Program-made: the position numbers and the translations under genes
Shown here: piece by piece, positions 9,390 through 18,810 of the stretch
Layout: the number at the start of each line of letters is the position of its first letter
Numbering within the stretch: position 1 is the first letter of the stretch
The notes under the pieces: model-generated
The model's database searches: none
Told to the model about the DNA's origin: nothing
Seen by the model: the letters and a program-made list of their open reading frames with translations, nothing else
NCBI GenBank assembly: GCA_963836735.1
Contig: CAWIKP010000018.1
Span: 613,153-677,152, forward strand
DNA from: JACCXG01 sp963836735
Lineage (GTDB): Bacteria; Acidobacteriota; Vicinamibacteria; Vicinamibacterales; 2-12-FULL-66-21
Direction: 5' to 3'
Length of the DNA: 64,000 bases

Positions 9390-9390
9390 C

Positions 9391-9810
9391 GTGCTGCTCC
9401 TCGACACGCACGTCTGGATCTGGAGTCTGGAGGGAGACGCGGGTCGGATCGGGCGGCGCGCGCGGTCCCTGCTCACGCGCGCGGAGTCCCGCGATGCGAT
9501 TCGGATTTCGCCGGTCACGCTGTTCGAGGTGATGGCGCTCCAGACCAGTGGACGCCTGCAGCTGACGCGTTCACCAGACGAATGGATCCGGCACGCCATG
9601 GAATTCGCGCCCGTGCGAATCGCCGAGTTGTCGCCCGCGATCGCCATCGCCGCCGGTCGCATCTCCCGCGAGGTGCTGGCCGACCCGATGGACCGGTTCC
9701 TGGTCGCGACCGCGCACGAGATCGAGGCGACGCTGCTCACGGCCGACGAGCGCATCCTCGGTTACGGGACACGCACCCGGATGATTCGCACCGAGAACGC
9801 CGCCCGCTGA
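9391..9810 (+). CDS. PIN-domain RNase toxin (VapC-like) with repeat-derived C-terminus
   Basis: A 139-aa protein from the GTG at 9391. The acidic residues of the PIN active site are visible: Asp5 in LLLDTHVWIW, Glu46 in TLFEVMAL, Asp98/Asp101 in LADPMDRFLVATA, and Asp119 in LLTADERIL. VapC-like toxins are Mg-dependent ribonucleases that cleave tRNA or rRNA and are held inactive by the cognate antitoxin. The last ten residues (RMIRTENAAR) are encoded by a 32-bp element that recurs exactly, in the opposite orientation, at 34507-34538. PIN proteins normally end soon after the DERIL strand, so this tail looks acquired. The frame is intact. Confidence 0.88.
   Translation: MLLLDTHVWIWSLEGDAGRIGRRARSLLTRAESRDAIRISPVTLFEVMALQTSGRLQLTRSPDEWIRHAMEFAPVRIAELSPAIAIAAGRISREVLADPMDRFLVATAHEIEATLLTADERILGYGTRTRMIRTENAAR
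9776..9807 (+). repeat. 32-bp dispersed repeat, copy A (inside the PIN toxin 3' end)
   Basis: The 32 bp starting CCCGGATGATTC and ending CGCCGCCCGC are identical to the reverse complement of 34507-34538. Flanking similarity is limited to ACGGGACA a few bases upstream. It supplies the last codons of the toxin gene. Confidence 0.8.
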
Positions 9811-9834
9811 ATGTCCCCCCGCGGTGGGAGATCA

Positions 9835-10236
9835 CTATCGGCGTGAAGTGACGTGTATCTCGACCCGCAGGTTGCCTCCGCCCGACACATCGAGATTACG
9901 CGGCCAGCTGTCCGAAGGCGTCATCACGTAGCCTGCGGGCGGAACGACGTCCGTCCGCACCCGCGTGACGCCTGCGCGAATGCCGCATTGAAACGATCCA
10001 TCCGTCTGGGTCAGGCCATCCACTCGCCACCCGCCGGCGACGTCGACAATGATGACGCGGAGCGAACCGACGAACTGTCCATGATTGTCCGTCGCCACGA
10101 ACACGATGGTTGCGCCTGAGACCGTCGTCGGACCCGTCGAGAAGTAGACGATGCAGCCGTTGACTGTGAGGAGAGCGAGGAGAGGGACAGCCCGCTTCCA
10201 CGAAGCGACCCGGCTCCGGCGAGGGCTCGGGGACAT
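9835..10236 (-). CDS. Hypothetical lipoprotein with a transthyretin-like/carboxypeptidase-regulatory-like fold
   Basis: A 133-aa protein from the ATG at 10236. It has a basic N-terminus, a hydrophobic stretch (AVPLLALLTVNGC) and a cysteine at about residue 28 that would be the lipidation site; the lipobox is acceptable but not ideal. The mature part alternates short beta-strands: TIVFVATDNHGQFVGSLRV, then GGWRVDGLTQTDGSFQCGI, and an aromatic Pro-rich C-terminal strand. This resembles Cna-B or carboxypeptidase-regulatory-like domains, which are structural surface modules. No specific function can be given. It is convergent with the toxin gene and divergent from the diguanylate cyclase gene. 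Confidence 0.6.
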   Translation of the reverse strand: MSPSPRRSRVASWKRAVPLLALLTVNGCIVYFSTGPTTVSGATIVFVATDNHGQFVGSLRVIIVDVAGGWRVDGLTQTDGSFQCGIRAGVTRVRTDVVPPAGYVMTPSDSWPRNLDVSGGGNLRVEIHVTSRR

Positions 10237-10392
10237 TGGTGGCGCCGGTAAGGACGATATCGATTTCCCAGTCGGAGGTCAAAGCCCTGCGGGCCTATGA
10301 TCGGGGGGACCGTCAAAACCAGCAGGATCGCCAATGGACGTTTACCGTACGGCTGACTTCGAGCTCGCAGCCTCGCGGCTCGCAGGATCGCG

Positions 10393-11358
10393 ATGCAGCT
10401 GACCGGTCATGGGCCGCGCGTCGATCCCGACGTCGTCCTGAATCGACCGATGCCGCAGGGATGGGCCTGGGGTGTCGTGGCTGGCGCGCTCGCGGTCATC
10501 TTCGCGGTGGACCGGGCCACAGCGCTCGCACCCGTCCAGCACCTGTATTACCTGCCGATCATCTTTGCCGGCATCCGCTTCAGCTACGGCGGCGGCGCCT
10601 CCGCGGCCGCCGCGGCAATTCTGCTGTATCACGCCGCCAATCCCCGGGTCATGACGTTTCCGTACGAGGAATCGGATCTCGTTCAAATCGTGCTCTTCAT
10701 CGCTGTCGCGCTCACCTCCGCGAAGCTGGCGAACGACAGCCGCCGCCTGCACCGGCTCGCGATCACGGACGACCTCACCGGCCTGCACAACCTGCGCTCG
10801 TTCGAGGCGCACCTCCGAACGCTGGTGCGCGCCGCGATGTTCGGGTCGGCCCCGATCGCGCTGCTCGTGCTGGATCTGGACCGTCTCAAGTCGCTGAACG
10901 ACACGCATGGGCACCTGGCGGGTGCCGAGGCGGTGCGCACCGTCGGGCGGTTGATGGCCGAGCGCCTCCCGCCGGGGACCGTCGCCTGCCGCTATGGCGG
11001 TGACGAGTTCGTGGTCGCCTTGCCTGGTTGTAATGAGGTGCAGGCCCGCGCGATCGCCCACGAGCTGCGGGGAGCGGTGAATGAATGCGCGCCGGTGCTT
11101 GCCGGCCTGACGTTTCCGGCCGGGACGCTGTCGATCAGCGTCGGCGTGGCCTGCCGATCGTTCGAAGGGCAGCCACGGTCGCGGGATCCCTCAGGCGATG
11201 ATGCGGCAGGGGAGGACCTGTTCCGGGCCGCCGATGCGGCGCTCTATGCCGCGAAAGCCGGTGGGCGCAATCAGGTCGCGGCCGCGCCGCACGCGGGCGC
11301 ACCGGGCCGGAGGCAACTCGATTCAGCTGACGTGGTGCCTCGTGGCACTCCCAAATAA
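10393..11358 (+). CDS. Membrane diguanylate cyclase (GGDEF)
   Basis: A 321-aa protein. The first ~115 residues contain about four hydrophobic segments (for example GWAWGVVAGALAVIFAV and LVQIVLFIAVALTSA) and form a compact membrane sensor related to DUF4118/MHYT-type modules. The GGDEF domain begins with ITDDLTGLHNLRSFEAHL. It has the metal-binding DLD at 161-163, the nucleotide-binding NDTHGH, and an intact GGDEF signature at 202-206 in CRYGGDEFVVALPG. No RxxD inhibitory site is found just upstream of the signature (residues PPGTVACRY), so product inhibition through an I-site is unlikely. It would make cyclic di-GMP. No EAL partner is nearby. Confidence 0.9.
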   Translation: MQLTGHGPRVDPDVVLNRPMPQGWAWGVVAGALAVIFAVDRATALAPVQHLYYLPIIFAGIRFSYGGGASAAAAAILLYHAANPRVMTFPYEESDLVQIVLFIAVALTSAKLANDSRRLHRLAITDDLTGLHNLRSFEAHLRTLVRAAMFGSAPIALLVLDLDRLKSLNDTHGHLAGAEAVRTVGRLMAERLPPGTVACRYGGDEFVVALPGCNEVQARAIAHELRGAVNECAPVLAGLTFPAGTLSISVGVACRSFEGQPRSRDPSGDDAAGEDLFRAADAALYAAKAGGRNQVAAAPHAGAPGRRQLDSADVVPRGTPK

Positions 11359-11525
11359 CGCATGAGCTTGGGTTGATACAGGGCCCTTTCCTCATAGCCA
11401 TCTTCGACTTGCGTCGTCATGAACGGGTCATCGACCTGAATCCGCTGGTTTTCGTATTGCCCGATATCGCTCGTCCTTCCCCGTTCTTCACGGCGAGCGA
11501 TCTCTCTTCCCGGGTGACCGAGGAG

Positions 11526-13829
11526 GTGTCATGGGCACCCGCCACGCGGCCAGGATGGTTCTCAGGACGGGCTCGTTCGGTACTGGCGCTCGTTCTTGCC
11601 GCGGCTGCGACACCGGCTGTCGCGCAGGCCCGTCGCGTGCGGCCGGACGCCGCCAGCCGGGGCGAGTTCGACGACCAGCTGCGGCTCGCGATCGTCGTCG
11701 GCGTCGCCGCCTACCCCGAAAGCTCCGAACTTCCGGCATTGAAGTATGCCGCGAAGGACGCCGAGGCCGTCGCCGCACAGCTCAGAGACAAGGGTTACAA
11801 GGTCAGGCTGCTGGTGGACGCCGCCGCAGGGACACAGGCCGTTCGCGAAGCCCTGCAGGATCTTCCTCCATTTGAAGGCCGCGACGGGACCGTGCTGTTC
11901 TACTTTGCCGGTCACGGGGTCGCGGACGAGACGAAGAAGCAGCTCTTTCTTGCGCTTCACGGCACCACCTTGCGCAGCGTCTCCAGCACTGGTCTGAGCC
12001 AGGCGGAAATCGATCAGCTCCTCGAGAAGACCGGCGCCAAGCGGCGGATCATGTGGATCGATGCCTGCCGCACTCTCTCGATGCCCGGTAGTCGATCGGC
12101 CTCGCTGCCGACGGCGGTGGAGCTGGCCTTCTCGCAGGGGACGCGTGTGTTGTTCGCATCGGAAGCGAGCCGTCCCAGTTACGAGGTGGACGAGCTGCAA
12201 CACGGCGTGTTCACACATTTTCTCGTCACCGGACTGGACGGGGCCGCAGCCCGGGCGGACGGTCTCATCACCCTCGATGAACTGACGCGGTACGTCACGC
12301 ACAACGTTGTCGAATGGGCGGAGACCAAAGGCCGAAGGCAACGGCCGTATGTGGCCGGGGAGCACAGCGGCGATTTCTTCATCGCCCGCGTCACCGCCCG
12401 GACCATGCCCGCTGCGGCACCCGTCCCTCCCGCGCCGATTGCTCCGACGCCGTCCGCCCCGCTGGCGGCACCGCCGGGGGCGGCCGATCACACGACCCTG
12501 GAGATCCGAAAGATGCACGATCAGGAGCGCTGGGGTGAGTCGGTGCCGCTGCTGGATCGCCTGCTGTCGGCGCGCCCGCGATCGCCGGAACTCCTGTCGC
12601 TGCGATCGCATGCGTACTCGCACTTGAACAGGAACGCTGAAGCGATCGCTGATGCCGAGCAGGCCGTGCGGGTCGGGCCGGAAGTGGCGGAGGCGTATCT
12701 CCGCCGCGGTGAGGCGCTGATGGGGCAGCAGAAACACCACGAAGCGATCGCGGACTTCGATCGCTCGCTGAAGTACGACCCCAGCGAAGCGGAGACCTGG
12801 GGCAATCGCGGCGCATCACTGGCGGCGCTCGGCCAGCATAAACAGGCTGAAGAGTCGTACTCGCGCGGCGTGGCGCTGCGCAAGGATCGGTACGACCTCT
12901 GGCTGGCTCGGGGCGTGAGCCGGTTCGAGCTCGGGAATCGCGCCGGCGCCATTTCGGATTTCACCGAGGCGATCGGCCTGCGTCCGAACGATCCGGTCGT
13001 GTACCGCGCCCGCGCCAACGCCTATGCGGTCACGAAAGAGCTCGAGCTGGCGCTGAAAGACATCACGCAGGCGTTGCGGCTCAATGCCGACGATCCGGAT
13101 TCGCTGGCCACGCGGGCGTACATCTACAGTGAGCTGGGCCAGCGCGACAAGGCGATCGAAGATCTGCGGTATGTCGTCCGGCTCCGCCCGAACATGACGG
13201 AGGCCGCCGACGCTCTGAAGCGGCTCACGGCCGATCCGCGCGCCGGCGGAACGCCGGCACCGCTTGCCCCACCTGCGCCCGACCCGCCAGCCACAGAAAC
13301 GATCTCCTACGCGCGCCTGATCGATACCGCGACTGCCGCGATCCGGACGCAACGCTACGCCGAGGCCGCGGAACTGGTGGATCGCATGACGCGGTCCGAG
13401 CCGGCGCGTGGCGAAGGGTGGACGCTGAGGGGGGTACTCGCGATCACCGCCTTCGACAACCTGCCGGCGGCTTACGAATCGTACGAGAAGGCGATCTCGC
13501 TCGGCGGCGGCGCAATCTTCCGTCTTGCGCACGACCACGGTCCGGACCAGATGCCCTGCTTCGGCGTCATGACGATTACCCGCGGTGGTGTGCAGTTCAA
13601 CGGGGAAACCGGTGGGCATCAGTTCTCCTGGCCGCACGCCACGATTCGTGAAGCCGGTCTGAACGACTTCTATGGGGCAGTGGTGGGGATGTTCCACATC
13701 AAGACCACAGCGGCCGCAGGCTCCAGCACTTTCAACTTCGCCGTGGTCCGGCCCACCGATCCGCAGGTCCTCAACCGTCGTCCTGACGCCGAGATGCTGT
13801 TGGGCTTCATCAACCGCCGGCGCCAGTGA
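11526..13829 (+). CDS. Secreted caspase-like (C14) protease with TPR repeats and C-terminal PH-like domain
   Basis: A 767-aa protein from the in-frame GTG at 11526. Residues ~15-35 form a signal peptide (SVLALVLAAAATPAVAQA). The caspase-hemoglobinase fold at ~48-270 has the catalytic dyad: His130 in VLFYFAGHG and Cys181 in IMWIDACR. A Pro/Ala linker follows, then about seven TPR units (roughly 319-568), a second helical part, and a ~100-aa C-terminal domain with a GVQFNGETG-type strand, which I read as PH/GRAM-like. A strong SD (AGGAGG at 11521-11526) points to an ATG at 11531 in another frame, so a 1-bp break near 11573 in the signal peptide is likely. It is followed after 15 bp by an alpha/beta hydrolase gene and is probably co-transcribed. 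Target proteins are unknown. Confidence 0.85.
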   Translation: MSWAPATRPGWFSGRARSVLALVLAAAATPAVAQARRVRPDAASRGEFDDQLRLAIVVGVAAYPESSELPALKYAAKDAEAVAAQLRDKGYKVRLLVDAAAGTQAVREALQDLPPFEGRDGTVLFYFAGHGVADETKKQLFLALHGTTLRSVSSTGLSQAEIDQLLEKTGAKRRIMWIDACRTLSMPGSRSASLPTAVELAFSQGTRVLFASEASRPSYEVDELQHGVFTHFLVTGLDGAAARADGLITLDELTRYVTHNVVEWAETKGRRQRPYVAGEHSGDFFIARVTARTMPAAAPVPPAPIAPTPSAPLAAPPGAADHTTLEIRKMHDQERWGESVPLLDRLLSARPRSPELLSLRSHAYSHLNRNAEAIADAEQAVRVGPEVAEAYLRRGEALMGQQKHHEAIADFDRSLKYDPSEAETWGNRGASLAALGQHKQAEESYSRGVALRKDRYDLWLARGVSRFELGNRAGAISDFTEAIGLRPNDPVVYRARANAYAVTKELELALKDITQALRLNADDPDSLATRAYIYSELGQRDKAIEDLRYVVRLRPNMTEAADALKRLTADPRAGGTPAPLAPPAPDPPATETISYARLIDTATAAIRTQRYAEAAELVDRMTRSEPARGEGWTLRGVLAITAFDNLPAAYESYEKAISLGGGAIFRLAHDHGPDQMPCFGVMTITRGGVQFNGETGGHQFSWPHATIREAGLNDFYGAVVGMFHIKTTAAAGSSTFNFAVVRPTDPQVLNRRPDAEMLLGFINRRRQ

Positions 13830-13844
13830 GCCTGGAGGTCGATC

Positions 13845-15209
13845 GTGTACGTCGTCACAACCGTGCTCGTTCTCGCGCTCCTCGGCCAGGCGATGCCGGC
13901 CGTGCACCCCGTCGAACCACGCTCGACCAGCCGCAGCGCGATCCTGGACATGCGGGCTGGCGACACGATTGTCGTCCGGCCGGTGGCGATGGGCTCCACC
14001 GATTTCAATCTCGGTATCGAGGTCTACGACGAGACCAGGACACTGGTGGGACGGGACAACGAGGAGTCCGACGTCTCGGTGTTCGAATGGGAAGCCCCGC
14101 GTGCCGGGCGGTACTACCTGATCGTCCGCAACTTCAGCGGCGTCCGGGCCGGGTATTCCTTCACCGTCGGTCCGTCCGGGCGCTCGCGAGGCGTGCCGTC
14201 CACCTCGAATCATGCGGTGGTCAGGGTGTTTTACGCCACGAACCGCGGCGAAGCGCCGCCTGGTGGTCCTGAGCCGTTCACGTCAGAGCCGCGTCGCGAC
14301 GGTCAACTGGCGTTGGGCACTGCGCAGGTGAGCATCCCGCGCGAGCACCGGATGGGCGAGCTCGAGGGCCCCTCGATCATGCGCCTCGAGTTTCGTCAGG
14401 ATCCCGAGCGTCACATCGTGCTGCTTCGCACCGAGTCACAGCCTGCGCAGCGATTCTTCTCGAACGTCGCCTCTGCCGCCGCACGATCACCAAGGCGCGA
14501 GGCGTTCGTGTTCGTTCACGGGTTTGCGACGTCCTTTGAAGATGCCGCCCGCCGCACAGCGCAGATGGCCTACGACCTGGGCTTCGAAGGCGCTCCGATC
14601 GTCTACAGCTGGCCGTCGCGTGGGCGAATTGGCCCGATCGACTACACGACCGATGCACGCAACGCGGACCTCAGTTCTGAACCGCTGCGTCAGTTCCTGG
14701 AGCGCCTCGTCCGGGAGGCGCATCTCGAGACGGTCCACGTGATCGCGCACAGCATGGGCAACCGAGTTCTCACCAGCGCGCTGGACGCGCTCACCCGGGG
14801 CAATGTGCGTCTCCCGGAGCTTCGCCAGGTGGCGTTGATGGCGCCGGACATCGACGCCGAGCTCTTTCGCACGCTGGCGGCACGCATCAAAGCCGTGCCC
14901 GGCCGGCTGACCCTCTATGCCTCCTCGGGCGATGCGGCGTTGCAGGCCTCGCAGCGGCTCGCCGGCTATCCCCGCGCGGGCCAGGGTGGGTCGGCCATCA
15001 TCGTGCTGCCGGGCATCGATACGATCGACGCTTCGCTCGTCGACACCAGTCTCCTCGGACTCCGGCACTCGTATTACGCGGACAACCGGACGATCGTGTC
15101 GGACCTTTTCTATCTCCTTCGCGGCACACCGCCTCAGGACCGCGCGGCGCTGCGGAAGAAGGATCACGCGGACGGCACTTATTGGGAATTTGCGCCCGCC
15201 GCAAGGTGA
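13845..15209 (+). CDS. DUF900-type alpha/beta hydrolase with N-terminal pre-peptidase-like domain
   Basis: A 454-aa protein from the GTG at 13845, with a signal peptide (VTTVLVLALLGQAMPA). Residues 25-110 form a beta-sandwich of the bacterial pre-peptidase C-terminal type (AGRYYLIVRNFSGVRAGYSF). From about 124 the DUF900 hydrolase begins: VVRVFYATNR, oxyanion loop FVFVHGFATSFEDAARR (~221-237), and nucleophile Ser303 in VIAHSMGNRV. A candidate acid lies in the SSGDAAL segment and a candidate His in LRHSYYAD. Members are predicted esterases or lipases in the envelope. Its tight coupling to the caspase-TPR gene suggests a common process. Its 3' end overlaps the convergent hypothetical gene by 31 bp. 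Confidence 0.87.
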   Translation: MYVVTTVLVLALLGQAMPAVHPVEPRSTSRSAILDMRAGDTIVVRPVAMGSTDFNLGIEVYDETRTLVGRDNEESDVSVFEWEAPRAGRYYLIVRNFSGVRAGYSFTVGPSGRSRGVPSTSNHAVVRVFYATNRGEAPPGGPEPFTSEPRRDGQLALGTAQVSIPREHRMGELEGPSIMRLEFRQDPERHIVLLRTESQPAQRFFSNVASAAARSPRREAFVFVHGFATSFEDAARRTAQMAYDLGFEGAPIVYSWPSRGRIGPIDYTTDARNADLSSEPLRQFLERLVREAHLETVHVIAHSMGNRVLTSALDALTRGNVRLPELRQVALMAPDIDAELFRTLAARIKAVPGRLTLYASSGDAALQASQRLAGYPRAGQGGSAIIVLPGIDTIDASLVDTSLLGLRHSYYADNRTIVSDLFYLLRGTPPQDRAALRKKDHADGTYWEFAPAAR

Positions 15210-15592
15210 CTGACCTGTATTTGTGTCGAACCACGGAGGACCGCCGTGTCCCGCGCGGCGACCGACGACACTTCCAATCGTGCGCGATGGAGGCTGGCAG
15301 CCTGACGGGCCAGCAGGATGGCGAGCTCTGCTGAAGATCCCCCAGGACGCTCCGCCCAGCCCGCCTCGAAGAACCTGGCGAGCGCCGTCTCGCTCAGCAC
15401 CGCCGACGGCTGCGTGATGACGAGCGCGATCGGTCCGCCGCCGCTCTGGCCGCTCAGGCGCACGGCGACCCGCGGATCCTGCACGAGCTCGCCAAGCGCG
15501 AAGAGCGCCTGCGCCACCCCGACCACGGCCGGGGTCAGCAGCGTGCGATCGCCGTGCAGCACTTGAGAGAGCGGGACCGCAATCATGGCCAT
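15179..15592 (-). CDS. Hypothetical protein resembling a degenerate histidine-kinase ATPase domain
   Basis: A 137-aa protein from the ATG at 15592. The pattern PAVVGVAQALFALGEL, then PIALVITQP and ARFFEAGWAERPG followed by a helix ELAILLARQAASLHRARLEV, resembles the second half of GHKL/HATPase domains, where an FxP-F loop precedes the G2 helix and a strand. The glycine-rich ATP-lid motifs are not conserved. It may be a non-catalytic ATPase-like domain or a remnant of a kinase whose N-terminal part is lost. Its end overlaps the end of the convergent alpha/beta hydrolase gene by 31 bp, which is unusual and lowers confidence slightly. Confidence 0.5.
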   Translation of the reverse strand: MAMIAVPLSQVLHGDRTLLTPAVVGVAQALFALGELVQDPRVAVRLSGQSGGGPIALVITQPSAVLSETALARFFEAGWAERPGGSSAELAILLARQAASLHRARLEVSSVAARDTAVLRGSTQIQVSHLAAGANSQ

Positions 15593-15640
15593 GTGAGGAT
15601 TACGTGTATGTATAACGCATGAGCTTCCATCTGCACAAGG

Positions 15641-18600
15641 TCAGTCGATCGGGTAGATGCGGATGAGGGATGTGGTCGTTGTCTGATCAATCGCGTCGAC
15701 GCGCATGACAGCGGTCGACCGCGCCTGGTACCAGACGCCGGCCACTGCGCGATCGGACGCGGCGAGCATGTGCGCGCGGGCGCCGTCGGGGCCGACGACG
15801 CGGACCGCGCCGGCGGGAGTCAGCCGTACCGCGACGGGCGCCGATTGATACCAGCCGGTGAGCCAGGAGCCCTGCGGCTCCTCGCCGACGAAGAACCGGC
15901 CTGGAAGCGACGCAACTGCCGTGATGCCTCGCGTGCCGGCGTCCAGCACAAAGAACCGTGTGCGGCTTGCGTCGAAGATCTGACATGCGCCGCGCCCGCC
16001 GAGCGGCAACGGATGACACTCGAGCTCGAGGCGCGATGTTCCGAGATCGCTCGCTCCGTCCGGGCCGAGCGCCCAGAGCGTCGAACGCCAGCGCCCGCCG
16101 CTGGCCAGCACGAACACGAAAGCGCCGAGAGGATCGGTCACCGGCGACATGAGATCGTGGCGCGGCTCGACCGCAAGCACGCGATCCGCCGCCATCGCGA
16201 CCGGCATGAAGAGCGACGGCCGCCCCTCGGGCACGCTCCACCGATAGCTGGCGATCTGCCCGGTGCCGATCACTCCCTCGCGGGCCTCCATCACATTCGA
16301 CGCCGGCGCGGCTCGCGAGCCGCCATCGCTTCGCTTTCGCGTCGAGCGAGACGGCGGGCGCGGTCAGACCGGTGACGCGCAGCTGCCAGCCGTCCGCCTC
16401 CGGTGCGGCCACCGCCACCTCGCGGAGATCCGTGCGGCTGCCGTCGACCGTCCAGACCAGCACCCGCTCATCGTCGACGAACAGCGCACCATCGCCGTCG
16501 ACCGGTGTCAGTGTCGCGCCGGCGCGGCCGATATGGATCGAGGAACGGCCGTCTCTGCCGCCGCGAGACCGCCGCGATCGATCGGCCGTCTGGCGAAAGG
16601 TGAAGCTCGCTCATGCCGAATGGAACGGTGAACTCCTTGACTGGACGGTCGAGCGTCCGCACCTTCAGATCGGCCGCGGGCCGCAGGAACAGGTCGCCGC
16701 CGAACCGATCGAGAAACCTCTGCGATGCGACCACGGAAGCCGCGACGCTCGCGACCACCGCAACCACCGAAGCGATGCGAAGCGGTTTTCGCCCCGAATA
16801 GAGCATTGCGCCTGCGAGCGCCAGCGGAAGCACGACCGTTGACGGCCAGCTGCGCGCGGCCTGGTGAAGACCAAGAGCGTCGAGGCCGCTGCCCATGACT
16901 GGGACCAGCCACGACGCGACCGCGGCGACAGCCACGACCGCGACCAGCCTCCACGCGCGCGGCGGAACTTCGTCGTGCCGGCGGGCGTATGCCAGCCAGA
17001 CCAGCAGCGCTCCTCCGGCGAGCAGAACCGTGGCAAAGATCGCTTCGAAGCCATCGGGCATGTAGCCGTACATCGTCCCGGGATCGCGCCACGTGAGGAC
17101 GGCACCAGCCAGCGACGCGAGTCCGGCGGCCCCGAGGAGCGGCGCCTCGGACCGCGAGAGCGTCATGGCCAACACCATCGCGACTCCGAGCATGCCCGCG
17201 TTCAGCGACACGATCAACACGCTGAACGTGACCGCGCGAATCAGCAGGGGCTGCAGGAGGTTTGCCGGCGCGCTGATCTCGAGGCGCGAGTCGACGATGT
17301 CCAGCACCGCCTGGATGCGTGCGACATCCTCCACGCGGACCGGCATCTGCCAGCGATGACCCGTGCGATCGGCGGCGAGGAGGCTGGTCTGGCCCGTCCG
17401 CGTGGCCTCGATCCGCAGCTCGCTCAAGCGGTCGTAGCGCACGCGGTAGGAAGCTGACGCACCTTCGATCCATTCGAGGGCTTCGTCGTGGAAGACGATG
17501 CGAGCCGTTCCATCCGCGCTCTCGACGACCGCCGCGTCGCCGAGCGCAGCCGGCGGGGTGCCCGCGGCGGCGCGAATGTCCTGGATGCGCCGCTTGAGGC
17601 TGGGATGCGACATGTGGCGCTCGAGGTCTGCGTCCCGGCGGCGGGGAAGCCGCGCTATCGCGTGCAGTTTCACGAGCGCGCGGACGAGCGCCTCCGGATT
17701 GCCCGTGAGCGCGATGGCTCGCAAGTCGCTGGCGGTCTCGTGCTTCTGGCGATCGTGCACCAGGACCGCAATCGAGATCAGCACGACCAGCGGCCAGACG
17801 CTGCAGGTCAGCCAGGCGAGCGATGGAACCAGCAGCAGCTGCAGCGGGGTGAGGAGCGCGCCCGCGACGACGAGCGATCGGCAAACCAGCCGCTGGCGGC
17901 GGAGGCGCCGGGGATTGTGGTACTCGAGGTGTGCGAGCTCGTGCGCGCAGATCGCATCCGTTTCATCCGGATCGAGCCGCTCGAGCAGCGGGCTCATGAA
18001 GACAACCGCGCCCGTTCCGAGCGACGCCAGCGCGAAGGCGTTCGCGAAACTTCCACCCTTCAGATCGATGACCTCGAAGTGCGGCGCCCGGAGGCCGGCG
18101 GTCTGCGACGAGTCGATCGAAGCGCGCGCGCATGGCTTGATCCGCGATCGGCCTGGCGCCAACCAGCCACCGCATCACTTCGGTCTGACGGGTCGCGAAA
18201 AAGATCAGGCCGATGCCCATCGCGAGCGCAACGACCCAGGACCGCTCGCCGGCCCACGACGCCAGCATGGGCAGGGCGCACACGAGCAGCCAGAAGCTCC
18301 ACCCGGCGAGGAAGAACCGGATCACGAACGAGAGGTAGAACGCGAGGCTCCAGGTTTCGTTGTAGAGAACCCGGCGGAGCGGCAGGCCGGCGGCGACATA
18401 CGCGATCGCCGTCAGTGGAACCGCCCAGATGGCTGCCCGTCCCGTCAGGAAGACGAGCGCGGTGATCGTGAGGATGAGCCAGCTGGCGGTCACGTGCCGG
18501 CCGGCGGCGAGTCGCTCGGGCAGCGCCGGATCGTCCACGAAACGCGCGAGCTGCCGCCCGCGCAGGTACGCGACGATGGCCGGAACGAAGGCTATCGCCG

Positions 18601-18646
18601 CCGCGACCAGCGCGCGAGCGGATCCGCTGAGACCGAAGATGTCCAC
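15641..18646 (-). CDS. M48-type membrane metalloprotease with C-terminal beta-propeller-like region (three frame breaks)
   Basis: Reconstructed to about 1000 aa, starting at the GTG at 18646 (VDIFGLSGSARALVAAAIAF). Four or more TM helices precede the M48 catalytic block AICAHELAHLEYHNPRRL, whose HExxH is encoded near 17935. Further TM helices follow, as in HtpX/BlaR-like proteins, then a soluble substrate region (HPSLKRRIQDIRAA) and five more TM helices. The last ~330 residues consist of repeated propeller-like strands (FGMSELHLSPDGRSIAAVS, RFFVLDAGTRGITAVASLPG). Breaks are seen near 18105, 16550 and 16325. M48 proteases cleave membrane or misfolded proteins. The propeller extension is not part of HtpX and probably recruits a partner. 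It is divergent from the Gfo/Idh gene. Confidence 0.8.
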
Positions 18647-18810
18647 GGCAGCGGAAGCCGTCTGCAGGCCACGTACCCGCCGAGGGTGCCGGTCGCGTTG
18701 CAAACGTGTGCGTTCTTCGGCCGATCTGCCACTCGAACGACAGCCTCCCGGGCGGCGGCAAACAAGCGCGCACGCCAAAACCGTTCGCCGGTGCCAGAAC
18801 CGTCATTACC

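Noticed and set aside
7716..9755. Long open frame on the minus strand (679 codons)
   Set aside because: It lies antisense to the debranching-enzyme and toxin-antitoxin genes, has low-complexity Arg/Ala composition and no motif; GC-rich DNA produces such shadows.
9835..9851. GC-rich inverted repeat as terminator of the toxin gene
   Set aside because: No convincing stem was found between 9810 and 9835; the spacer is too short and shows no pairing.
10996..11013. Product-inhibition I-site in the diguanylate cyclase
   Set aside because: The residues before GGDEF contain no RxxD, so I do not annotate feedback inhibition.
12816..14213. 465-codon minus-strand open frame
   Set aside because: Antisense to the caspase-TPR and hydrolase genes, no recognisable domain, and the sense frames are strongly supported.
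11526..15209. Caspase-based cytosolic defence (gasdermin-like) system
   Set aside because: Both proteins have signal peptides and neither a gasdermin nor a sensor gene is adjacent, so an intracellular suicide system is not supported.
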